Assembly: GCA_963971425.1 (NCBI GenBank)
Contig: OZ020516.1
Location: forward strand, 124,001 to 188,000
DNA: 64,000 bases
Direction of reading: 5' to 3'
Source of the DNA: Bryoerythrophyllum caledonicum
Lineage: Eukaryota > Streptophyta > Bryopsida > Pottiales > Pottiaceae
Part shown: positions 28,234 through 36,214 of the stretch, piece by piece
Layout of the letters: every line of letters begins with the position of its first letter
Position numbering within the stretch: position 1 is the first letter of the stretch
Program-made: the position numbers and the translations under genes
Notes under the pieces: model-generated
What the model saw: the letters and a program-made list of their open reading frames with translations, nothing else
What the model was told of the DNA's origin: nothing
The model's database searches: none

Positions 28234-28592
28234 GAATCACATGTGTTTTCCACAAGAAGTCAAGCGACACGCACTCCACAAGGGGAGAATCAACGAGTGC
28301 AACTAAAGTAGAGAATGCGGAGCTTTTACTAATGATAAACCATCACTTTACAAGCAATGAACTCACTAATCACTCTCTAACCTCACTCACAAAGCTTGAC
28401 TTGACAAAGACGTCAAGTCAAGGACGTGTGCGGCGCTATACGCACACGCAAATAACCCTAAGTGGATGAAAATCATCCACGGATGAAAACGATGCGCCGC
28501 CGTTCGTCCCTAAACACACGTAGATTAGTAACAAACTAATCTACGCTAAAATCTACGATACGGAGAGACCCTCGACGCCACGTCCCGTGACA
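28234..28592 (-). repeat. Terminal repeat, left (3') copy, with four hairpins
   Basis: 359 bp nearly identical to 37616-37974. On the minus strand it begins TGTCACGGGACG. It contains four successive perfect hairpins: 28395-28422 (11-bp stem, 6-nt loop), 28425-28448 (8-bp stem, 8-nt loop), 28462-28480 (8-bp stem, 3-nt loop) and 28519-28545 (11-bp stem, 5-nt loop). Confidence 0.8.
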
Positions 28593-28700
28593 GCTGTCGT
28601 GTAAAGAAAGATCGATAACCACAACAGATCGAGAGTCCTAACCAACATCAAATAAATGAAAAACATACACTAAAACAAGTATACGTAATACACCCTCAAG
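28593..28700. repeat. 108-bp direct repeat (inner copy)
   Basis: Second copy of the repeat at 28126-28233, lying between the 359-bp terminal repeat and the purine run (G7 on the minus strand at 28703-28709). If the purine run is the polypurine tract, the 3' LTR would begin in this segment. Confidence 0.85.
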
Positions 28701-28702
28701 TG

Positions 28703-28709
28703 CCCCCCC
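28703..28709 (-). other. Candidate polypurine tract
   Basis: Minus-strand CTAGGGGGGGCAC directly precedes TTGAGGGTGTATTACG, the start of the 108-bp repeat. A purine run next to the 3' LTR is the plus-strand primer in LTR elements; assignment is by position only. Confidence 0.45.
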
Positions 28710-29015
28710 TAGCGGATAAAGAGACCCTCTATCCAGCTAGGACCAAACAACACTAATAAGACTAAACGCCACGGTGATGTCGCTGCAACAACTGTACGCA
28801 TCCAGCCAAAGATGTCGCCGTCGTCGAATCAATAAGCATATGAAGAAGTAACAAAGAGATGGTAGGCCGGGTGCAATGTGAGCCCCATCTTTAATCGCCT
28901 TAGGCAATTTTGTTGCCAATCCCTTGGTCAATCTCCACGTTGCCTATCCCTGAACCGAAACCAGGAACTCCAACTGGATGGCAACGCACCACACAATGAC
29001 AAGTCTATGAGGAAT

Positions 29016-29675
29016 TCAAGCCGTTTCATCGGGTGAAACGTGACTCGAAGACCTCCGACAATGAGGGCAAGTCCAATCCCCGGACGGTAGAGTAGAGAGA
29101 GGCGACGTCAAGCAAGCCATATGCCAACCACGTTGGCAATGGTCACAAAGCAACATAGTAGCTGCACCTTTCTTCTCACCACACACAAAACACGGAAGAC
29201 CCTGTGGCACAATGGCCAACTCAAGATGCACGGAGCCATCAATGGGCAAATGGCAAGGTGCGCAGTTTTTGGAGTGCTCACGACACTCCCGGCCATCTTT
29301 GCCTTCCAGCAACAAGATGCCACTAGGCAACACATCATTCACACGAAGAATGGTGCGCCCAGCCTTGACGTCCAACGTCGTAGGTGCCTCACGCTGCAAA
29401 TAAACGTAATCTCCAGTGGAGAAACGCCGCAACTGAGGTCGATAAGCGCCGCTGCGAATGCGAGCGTACCGTAATGTGTCGCGGTGCTGAGCGATGGATA
29501 AATTCTCCATGGCCATTGGCATGGCCCGCTTAAAGAACTCCGCTAGGTCACGTAGACACTGGATCAAGACCTCTGGATCATCCAAGTCCACAATTGGGGC
29601 CAACTTCTCCCGTACAGAACTGGGTAGAATCGGCTCCCGTCCGTACAACAACTGATACGGACTGAAAGCGGCCAA
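29016..29675 (-). CDS. Integrase C-terminal part with terminal PHD finger
   Basis: 219-codon frame continuing the integrase after a 1-nt frameshift at about 29676-29680: SPYQLLYGREPILPSS is the usual post-catalytic segment of gypsy integrases. Residues 162-206 (29058-29192) form a PHD finger with Cys4-His-Cys3 spacing: C162, C165, C177, C180, H185, C188, C203, C206, including LLCDHCQRGWHMACL and WTCPHC. PHD fingers commonly read the histone H3 tail. Many gypsy integrases end in a chromodomain used for targeting, so a PHD finger in that place suggests targeting by another histone mark; this is inference. Confidence 0.88.
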   Translation of the reverse strand: MAAFSPYQLLYGREPILPSSVREKLAPIVDLDDPEVLIQCLRDLAEFFKRAMPMAMENLSIAQHRDTLRYARIRSGAYRPQLRRFSTGDYVYLQREAPTTLDVKAGRTILRVNDVLPSGILLLEGKDGRECREHSKNCAPCHLPIDGSVHLELAIVPQGLPCFVCGEKKGAATMLLCDHCQRGWHMACLTSPLSTLPSGDWTCPHCRRSSSHVSPDETA

Positions 29676-32146
29676 GAGGCCTGCCGGCTAAATCGGTATC
29701 CCATGGCGATCCATGGTATCATCAGATCCCAATCACAGTGGCCACCCTGAAGTAATCCATACTTCCGTAGTCCACGCTTGACGGTCTGAACCACACGCTC
29801 CGCCAAACCGTCCGCTTCCGGATGATCCCTAGAAGTGGTACGGTGGTCAATCAAAGCCTTGGGGCACAAAGCCTCGAAAGCACCAAGGAACTCACGCCCT
29901 TGGTCAGTCAACACCTCAGCTGGGGCTCCAAAACGAGCGAGCACCCGGTCAAGGAATGCCATGGCCGCCAACTCCGAGGAGTTCTCTGGTAATGCCACAA
30001 GCTCAATCCACTTGCTGAAGTGCTCCACCATCACCAACACGTACTTGGCTCCACGTGGGGTGACTACAAGTGGCCCGGCAAAATCAAGAGACCAACGGTA
30101 GCCCAAACCCATGATGGGCAAAGGCTGCAACTGTGGTGACAAGGTGTTGAAGCTGGATCTGACCCGATCACATACTTCACACCGTGAAACATATGTGGCG
30201 ACCTGCTGATACATGCCGGTCCACCAATATTGGTTGCGCAACATCGAATGAGCCCGCCGCACGCCAAAATGACCAAGGTCTTCGTGTACCTGCCTTACCA
30301 ACGAAGCCCTTTGATCCGGTCTGGGAACTATGCGCCTAGATCCATCCGGCCACAACCGAAATAGAAGGCCGTTTTCCCAACGGAACCTCGCTATCCGTTG
30401 TCCAACTCGATCGTGCTCCATGGCCGAAAGAGCGGGCGGAAGTGTGCCATGTTGCAGCTTGTGCAAGACTGGAATGTCTTCCCACACGTCGCCAACAACC
30501 TGGGCCTTGTCCGGTTCCTCATCCACTGCCATATCAGGCAACGTCGATGTGGATCCAGACATCAATGTGAGGTAGGCTGCTGTATGCCACCCCGGGACTG
30601 ACTCCCTGTCACAATCCCCATGCCACCTGGCACCAGTCAAATCCTCCTCCGATGGACTTGGATTGCGAGATAGACCATCCGCATCCAAGTTCGTGATGCC
30701 CGCCCGGTGTACAACCTCAAAATCATACTCTTGGAGCAACAAAGCCCACCTGGCAAGCTTGCCAGTAAGCTTGTCAGACTCCATGAGCCACTTTAAAGGC
30801 TGGTGGTCGGTCACCAAAGTAAAACGTTGTCCATACAAGTAGGGCCTAAAATGAGCTATGGCCCACACCGCGGCCAAGGCCTCCCCCTCAGAGGACGAAT
30901 AGTTGGACTCTGCGTTGTTGTTGCTCCTAGAAGCAAACGCCACAACGTAATCCCGTCCCTCATCATCCTTTTGAGTCAACATGGCTCCCAGTCCTACTGC
31001 ACTCCAATCTGTGTGCAAGTGGAAAGGCCGTGTAGCATCTGGACGCCGTAGTACAGGCGCTGAACTGAGCTTCAACTTCAAAGTAGCAAACGCCTGCTGT
31101 TGCTCGCGTCCCCAAGTCCATGGCTGATCCTTCTCCGTGAGAATAGTCAAAGGCTTGGCAATCAAGCTAAAGTTCTTGACAAACCGGCGATAGTAATTTG
31201 CCAAGCCAAGAAAAAGCTCGAAGACGTGACACGTCGATTGGGGTGGGATCTTCTGCAGCGCGTCAACCTTTGCCTGCTGCACGCCAAGACCTCCTGGAAC
31301 AATCATATGTCCCAAATATGGCAACCGATCGTGGAAGAACTTGTACTTGCCATGGTGCAAGCGCAATCCCCACTGTCGTAACCTCTCAAACACCACCTGA
31401 AGATGCCTCACATGCTCCTGTGGACTGCTACTAAAAATGATAATATCATCAATATAGCATCGGGTAAACGGTAAACCGGTCAACACCCGGTCCATCACCC
31501 TCTGAAACTTAGCGGGTGCATTCTTGAGGCCAAATGGAAGAAACTTCCAATGGTAGAGCTGATCTCTCCCATCCAGATCAACTCCCCAGAACGCAGTCTT
31601 CACCCGGTCTTCCACCATCAATGGTAACTGGTGGTAACCGGACCGCAAATCCAGAGTACTAAATACTCTGCCGTGTCCCACCGCATCAAACAACTCCTCT
31701 GGCGTGGGCATGGGATACCGATCCGACTTGGTCTTACAATTGACCGGTCTGTAATCCCGACACATCCGCTTCTCCGTCCAGTTGCCAAAGATGTCCTTCT
31801 TCGATGGCATCACCGTGGCACAAGCGTACTCGCCGTTGGAGAGCTCAATCAAACTGGCGGCCAACAACTCCTGACAACGAGTCTGAACCCCAACTTTCTC
31901 GGAGAGACTGAGCTTGTACGGTCGTCGGAAGATCGGATGGTCATCCTCCAACTGAATGTGAATCGGTTTGCCTCTATAGCCCTCCAAATCATGGAGACTA
32001 AAGGCAAAATAACTACGATACGAACGTATAAACGCTCGTACCCTTCGTGCCTCGGCACCAGTAAGATGTGGCCCCAAATCCAGAGGCCAATCATCAAACT
32101 CCGTGGTCTCCTTCTCCACCGTAGAAGACTCACCGCGTATCGGCAC
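29564..32146 (-). CDS. Pol: reverse transcriptase, RNase H, integrase
   Basis: 860-codon frame in the same frame as the upstream Gag-protease-DNMT ORF, separated from it by UAG at 32159-32161. RT runs about residues 70-300 with FSTLDLRSGYHQL, LPFGLKNAPAKFQ and catalytic CYIDDIIIFS (residues 230-239). RNase H follows with D380 (HLHTDWSAVG), SEGEALAAVW and D447 (VTDHQPLKWL). Integrase has the zinc-binding H621-H626-C656-C659 set and the catalytic D688 (WSLDFAGP), D748 (VLTDQGREF) and E783 (GLAERVVQT), a DD34E spacing. The last 37 codons are out of frame because of the shift near residue 824; the proper continuation is the next frame (29016-29675). Confidence 0.95.
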   Translation of the reverse strand: MPIRGESSTVEKETTEFDDWPLDLGPHLTGAEARRVRAFIRSYRSYFAFSLHDLEGYRGKPIHIQLEDDHPIFRRPYKLSLSEKVGVQTRCQELLAASLIELSNGEYACATVMPSKKDIFGNWTEKRMCRDYRPVNCKTKSDRYPMPTPEELFDAVGHGRVFSTLDLRSGYHQLPLMVEDRVKTAFWGVDLDGRDQLYHWKFLPFGLKNAPAKFQRVMDRVLTGLPFTRCYIDDIIIFSSSPQEHVRHLQVVFERLRQWGLRLHHGKYKFFHDRLPYLGHMIVPGGLGVQQAKVDALQKIPPQSTCHVFELFLGLANYYRRFVKNFSLIAKPLTILTEKDQPWTWGREQQQAFATLKLKLSSAPVLRRPDATRPFHLHTDWSAVGLGAMLTQKDDEGRDYVVAFASRSNNNAESNYSSSEGEALAAVWAIAHFRPYLYGQRFTLVTDHQPLKWLMESDKLTGKLARWALLLQEYDFEVVHRAGITNLDADGLSRNPSPSEEDLTGARWHGDCDRESVPGWHTAAYLTLMSGSTSTLPDMAVDEEPDKAQVVGDVWEDIPVLHKLQHGTLPPALSAMEHDRVGQRIARFRWENGLLFRLWPDGSRRIVPRPDQRASLVRQVHEDLGHFGVRRAHSMLRNQYWWTGMYQQVATYVSRCEVCDRVRSSFNTLSPQLQPLPIMGLGYRWSLDFAGPLVVTPRGAKYVLVMVEHFSKWIELVALPENSSELAAMAFLDRVLARFGAPAEVLTDQGREFLGAFEALCPKALIDHRTTSRDHPEADGLAERVVQTVKRGLRKYGLLQGGHCDWDLMIPWIAMGYRFSRQASWPLSVRISCCTDGSRFYPVLYGRSWPQLWTWMIQRS

Positions 32147-32152
32147 GGCCGG

Positions 32153-32161
32153 TGATTGCTA
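32153..32161 (-). promoter_or_regulatory. UAG-CAA-UCA stop-codon readthrough context between Gag-PR-DNMT and Pol
   Basis: The upstream ORF ends with TAG at 32159-32161 followed directly by CAA TCA. This fits UAG-CAR-YYA, the context that drives readthrough at the tobacco mosaic virus replicase stop. The Pol frame continues in the same frame with no other stop to 29564. Sequence and frame are directly visible; readthrough is inferred. Confidence 0.75.
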
Positions 32162-35100
32162 CTTGGTAGCAGAGAGGGCATTAATGCCCCCAGACCCCTC
32201 ACTCACAGAATCTACAGAAAATCCCGTATCGTGATGATAAAACTGGGAAAAGATATCTCGAGCATCCTCACGGCCAAAGTCCTCTGCCAAGGCTGCAAAG
32301 ACACGCTGAGCACAAAGCTCCTCAGCTGCATGTCTCTTCAATCGAAAAAGCAACTCCGCTTCCTCGATCTCTGTGAGATGTGGCACCGCTACCCCTTGAA
32401 CATCAGAGTCTGCCCCCAGCACGCGTGGATGGTCACTCAAACGGCGTTGAGCGGCGAAACAGAGGCCACATATCCAAACAAGGGTGTAGAGGTCAATGGC
32501 TTGATCCAAGAAACAACGGCGTTGGCCCTCAGAGATATCCGGTGCGGCGGTGGTGCCTGTCAAAAAGCCCATCGCCCGCTCCCTCTCATCGGCAGAAGGC
32601 TCCTCGGAAGTTTGGGAAGAAGAATCCCAAACCATGCCCGGACCGCGTGACTTGAAGGCAAAAGAGCCTGGATAGCACATCAAAGTGGGAAATGCCCCCC
32701 GAGTGAAACCAACGCGGTTGACCACCGCCAATGGTGGCTCATCATCCTTCGTAACCTCCGTGGAAACAAGGTGGTCGTCTAAAATGTCATCGACCTCACG
32801 GCGCATGGGCCGTTGCACTTGAGCAAGTGCAGAAGTGAGCGTCGTGGATGATGCCATGTTGGTCCAAATCCAACGTGGCCGATGGGCGTAAGATCCCAAC
32901 GTTGCGGCATCAACAAACGTAGGGGGACCAAGAAGGTGATGGATGTACGCCCCATCCTCACGCACTTTCGTCCGTGTATCCCCCAATGGGGGTACATTCT
33001 CAAAAATGTACCCCGGTGGTGTCGATTGGTGGGTAATCCACCACTGGACGAGCTTGAGCAAATCCGCAAAGAGACCCGACCGTGGATCATCCAAGCCACG
33101 TCCACTTCCCGCGCGTGAATGGCCTTGGCAAGGCCATCCGGCAATCACCAAGTCCACGTGACCTAACCGGCGAAGATCATCCTCACAGATCAACGTCACA
33201 TCACGTGGCAACTTGCCAAAACACCCTCGAATCGCAGAAGATGGTAACTGCTCTGGATACAACGCTAGAAGACGCTGAATGTGATGGTGAGCGGCACGGT
33301 TGGCTGCAAAGCCACTATCCACGTGGATATACCGTCGTACCTTGAGCCCGGCCTCCAACACAGCCGCGAGCCCCGTACCGATACCGACAAATAACTCGAC
33401 AAGGGTAATACCCTCATCCGATGGTCGCCACTGAATAGTACGAGCCAACAACGGAGTGGAAGAGTCCACTGAAGGCAGTGGAACATCAAGAGCATCCACG
33501 ATCTCTCCACTACGACAAGTGAGCTCCAACGGTGTCCCCCACGGCGGAAGCGGATCCTTGCAATGACGGGCAGGGATCTCCAATGGTCGGTGCTCGCGTG
33601 AATCCTCCACCACAGACATAAATGCATATGTCTCCTCCAAAAGTGAAGAAGCACACGACAAGTCTGATGCCAGAGCACTACACCCAAACATAGCGTCTAT
33701 CGTCGAAGTCACCGCGCTAGCTGCGAAGACTACGGGGATGAGCTCCTTCCTGCCATCACCGGCAGACCACCCAAGCCTAATCCAGGCCTCCTCCGTCCAG
33801 TTATCCACCCCAAATCCAAGTCGATATAGTGCCTGCTGGCCCACCAAAATATCGTAGTTGGTGGCGCCAGTAACAACGCACTGAAGGGAGACATGGGAGA
33901 ACAATGGACCAGATCCCATGCCAAACATCAACTGCAACGGATGTCGGGTGTAGCCCATGGCCTTCTCCGTCCCCCCAATCGATGTAACAATCGTGAATAG
34001 ACAAGGCTCGAGGTCCAAAGCACCTAGACCCAAATCCTGGGCTAGCTGCTTGCCAATCATCACTGGCTGAGCCTCGGAGTCCAACATAACACGTAGGGGG
34101 GTAGCTCGAATGGAGTTGCCATCCGTACGGCCTACCACCATGACTCCATCGTCATTCACCAAACGTACCACCCCTGGACGCACACTACGTCGCTCCCGTG
34201 CCGACCGGGCTGCAACGTCAGACAAATAAGCCACTCCAGAGATCAAGGCCCGATCCCCAGACGACTGTTCCATAGGTGTGGAAGTGGCATTGGCCTCGTA
34301 CGCGGAAATAGCCTCCGCCGCCAACTTGGCCCGCATTGCCACCAAATCCTCCTCAGTGGGTGGAGCAGTCACTGCTTGTGACACCTCCAACGACGGAATG
34401 GGCACCTTGCCTTCCAATATACTACCCGCCAAGTGGAATACACCGGTTGGTTGAAAATCCGGTGTGAGAAAGTCCACACCAGCAAACACCGGCAATTGCA
34501 ACACCTTATACGCCAAGGTGTGTGCAACATCTCCAGGACCGGAAGAAACCGGTGGGACCGGAATCGAAGTGGTAGCGGCAGTAGAAGTAGCCGCATCCGC
34601 GATGCTGAACGGAAGAGGTAGCCGGGACTGACCAATGTGGTCCGGCAAACCCGCATGGCGTGAACGACCGCTACTACCCGGCACAGTGGAAGAGGGTGCC
34701 ACCGCTTGTGTAATGGTCTGAGCACGAGTGGCAACCGCTGCCACCACCTCCCCCGAAGCGCCATACAAGTAGCGATCTAAGGCTGAAGATGAGCCATGAC
34801 CAGTCACCACAGGCCGTGTGTCTGCCACTTGCCCCAAAAAAACCATCGCGCTCATCTGCTTCTTCAGCTCCGCCAATTCGGATTGAAGTGACTTCACGGC
34901 ATCCGATCTAACAGCCGAAGATCCTGGGCGCTTCTCCGGGTGAAGAGAAAAGCAATTCTCATCACTGTGGCCAGGCTTGCCACGGTGAGAGCATGTCATA
35001 AGCTTCTTCCCCTTGCCTCCAGTCTTCTCCGTAAGCTTGGCTGCCTCGGTCTTGGGCTTGGCCTTCCTCGCCACTGCCTTCTTCTTCTTCGGACAATTGG

Positions 35101-35773
35101 GGTCCCCCTTGGTGTGACCGGCCTCTCCACAAGCCCAACAATGCACAACCTTTTCAGGTTGTGCTTCTGCCAAGCTACCAGCCGCCGTAGCAAGCTTCTT
35201 GGGCTTCAGAGCATCCATGAGCAACGTGACCAAGTCTGTGGCCTCGCTCATACCTAACGCCCGGTCAAGCGCTTCCACGTCGGCGAACGCCTGAGCCAAG
35301 GTCACATTGCCGTGGTACAGGAAGAGCAAATGCGGACTGATCAACTCTACCATCCGCTTGTCGAGCTTGGAGATAAAAATCTTCACAAGTTGGCGCTCCG
35401 TGAAGACATCACTAGCCTCCGCCGCCAACCGCGCCAACCGTGTGTACATGGTGCGTGGCGTGTCTTCCTTCTCACGGCGGAAGTCCTGGATGCGGTGCAT
35501 CTGATCGCACCGAAACCCCCTATACTCCACCTCCAGATGTGCCATGAACTGCGCCAGAGGATCGAAGGCTGGCGGGTTGCCAACCGCCACCAATGCCGCA
35601 CGTGTGGCTACGGCCAAACGAGACATGGCCCTCATGCCAGCTCGTTTGCCCACAATGGCAACACCCTTGCCCTTGGAGTCCTCACCGAGGAAACTCTCCT
35701 CCTCCATGGGCTCCCCGGTGGAAGTCGAGAGTTGGGCAACCGCCCTCTCCTTGAGTGCAGTGACCAACTCCAC
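32159..35773 (-). CDS. Gag (C-terminal part), protease and DNMT3-like cytosine methyltransferase
   Basis: 1204 codons; the nominal first codon is not a true start, since the frame continues upstream across a UAG at 35777-35779. Residues 60-180 are a Gag core (FMAHLEVEYRGF, ARLAAEASDVFTERQLVKIF), residues 212-227 a zinc knuckle (CWACGEAGHTKGDPNC), with a degenerate second one near 261-274. The protease lies at about 555-655 (RVMLDSEAQPVMIG, later YDILVGQQAL); the usual D-S/T-G triad reads DSE here, which should disable it. Residues about 789-1104 are a C5-cytosine methyltransferase: motif I LVELFVGIGTGLA, motif IV GWPCQGHSRAG with catalytic C882, motif VI FENVPP with E925, motif VIII HRPRW, and a C-terminal GFLTGTT...LDQAIDLYTLVW block. 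The HRxRxxW pattern and the order resemble DNMT3/DRM enzymes more than DNMT1. The tail (1105-1204) has no domain I recognise. Confidence 0.9.
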   Translation of the reverse strand: MELVTALKERAVAQLSTSTGEPMEEESFLGEDSKGKGVAIVGKRAGMRAMSRLAVATRAALVAVGNPPAFDPLAQFMAHLEVEYRGFRCDQMHRIQDFRREKEDTPRTMYTRLARLAAEASDVFTERQLVKIFISKLDKRMVELISPHLLFLYHGNVTLAQAFADVEALDRALGMSEATDLVTLLMDALKPKKLATAAGSLAEAQPEKVVHCWACGEAGHTKGDPNCPKKKKAVARKAKPKTEAAKLTEKTGGKGKKLMTCSHRGKPGHSDENCFSLHPEKRPGSSAVRSDAVKSLQSELAELKKQMSAMVFLGQVADTRPVVTGHGSSSALDRYLYGASGEVVAAVATRAQTITQAVAPSSTVPGSSGRSRHAGLPDHIGQSRLPLPFSIADAATSTAATTSIPVPPVSSGPGDVAHTLAYKVLQLPVFAGVDFLTPDFQPTGVFHLAGSILEGKVPIPSLEVSQAVTAPPTEEDLVAMRAKLAAEAISAYEANATSTPMEQSSGDRALISGVAYLSDVAARSARERRSVRPGVVRLVNDDGVMVVGRTDGNSIRATPLRVMLDSEAQPVMIGKQLAQDLGLGALDLEPCLFTIVTSIGGTEKAMGYTRHPLQLMFGMGSGPLFSHVSLQCVVTGATNYDILVGQQALYRLGFGVDNWTEEAWIRLGWSAGDGRKELIPVVFAASAVTSTIDAMFGCSALASDLSCASSLLEETYAFMSVVEDSREHRPLEIPARHCKDPLPPWGTPLELTCRSGEIVDALDVPLPSVDSSTPLLARTIQWRPSDEGITLVELFVGIGTGLAAVLEAGLKVRRYIHVDSGFAANRAAHHHIQRLLALYPEQLPSSAIRGCFGKLPRDVTLICEDDLRRLGHVDLVIAGWPCQGHSRAGSGRGLDDPRSGLFADLLKLVQWWITHQSTPPGYIFENVPPLGDTRTKVREDGAYIHHLLGPPTFVDAATLGSYAHRPRWIWTNMASSTTLTSALAQVQRPMRREVDDILDDHLVSTEVTKDDEPPLAVVNRVGFTRGAFPTLMCYPGSFAFKSRGPGMVWDSSSQTSEEPSADERERAMGFLTGTTAAPDISEGQRRCFLDQAIDLYTLVWICGLCFAAQRRLSDHPRVLGADSDVQGVAVPHLTEIEEAELLFRLKRHAAEELCAQRVFAALAEDFGREDARDIFSQFYHHDTGFSVDSVSEGSGGINALSATK
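32460..33412 (-). other. DNA cytosine-5 methyltransferase domain within the retrotransposon polyprotein
   Basis: Motif I (S-adenosylmethionine binding) begins at 33409; the catalytic Cys codon of the Pro-Cys-Gln motif is 33128-33130; the ENV Glu codon (residue 925) is 32999-33001; the Arg pair of motif VIII is at about 32873-32881. All the main catalytic residues are kept and the domain has no internal stop in this copy. It would transfer a methyl group to cytosine C5. A target recognition region is present between motif VIII and the C-terminal block, but its specificity cannot be read. Confidence 0.9.
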
Positions 35774-35776
35774 ACG

Positions 35777-36214
35777 CTAGCGCCAATACTCCTCAACCGG
35801 GCGCAACTCTGCCTCGTGCTGCGTGGTCCACCTCCCATATGTCTGAAGTGCCTCTAGCTCCAAATGCCGGGGCAAAAGCTCGAACGCGTACCAATCGTTG
35901 AACGACGGCATCCGCTGGCGCTTCTCCTTCATCCAAGTTTGGAATCGGAGACGCCAATCGGGTTGGGAGATGCCCCCAGCCCGTCCCGAGAACTTGTCTC
36001 GCACGACATGACGGTGATCGTCCTCCATGTCGTCAAACGTGCCCACACTCCAGACCCGAAGCCTACGGTCGGTATCCAACGCCAAAACAGGCTCAAAAGC
36101 CTCGTCGGTATCCGACCCTGGCCCAAAGTCTGTGGTGGAAGCACTCTCCGAGTGGTTTGGTGAGGAAGAGCGGTAATACCGACTCCGGGTACTCACCTTA
36201 AACAAAAAAACCAC
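35777..36214 (-). pseudogene. Gag N-terminal part, cut by an in-frame UAG
   Basis: 145 codons in the same frame as the main Gag ORF, ending ...VEEYWR and UAG (35777-35779), after which the Gag frame resumes at once. The first true ATG is at FDDMEDDHRHVV, about residue 62; upstream in frame there is a TAG. A TTTAAG/GTGAGT donor-like site lies near the left of the frame. The stop's following codon is CGU, which is not a known readthrough context, so a point mutation is more likely than recoding. Confidence 0.65.

Noticed and set aside
35777-35779. Gag UAG as a programmed readthrough site
   Set aside because: Followed by CGU, not CAR-YYA; listed only as a probable nonsense mutation.
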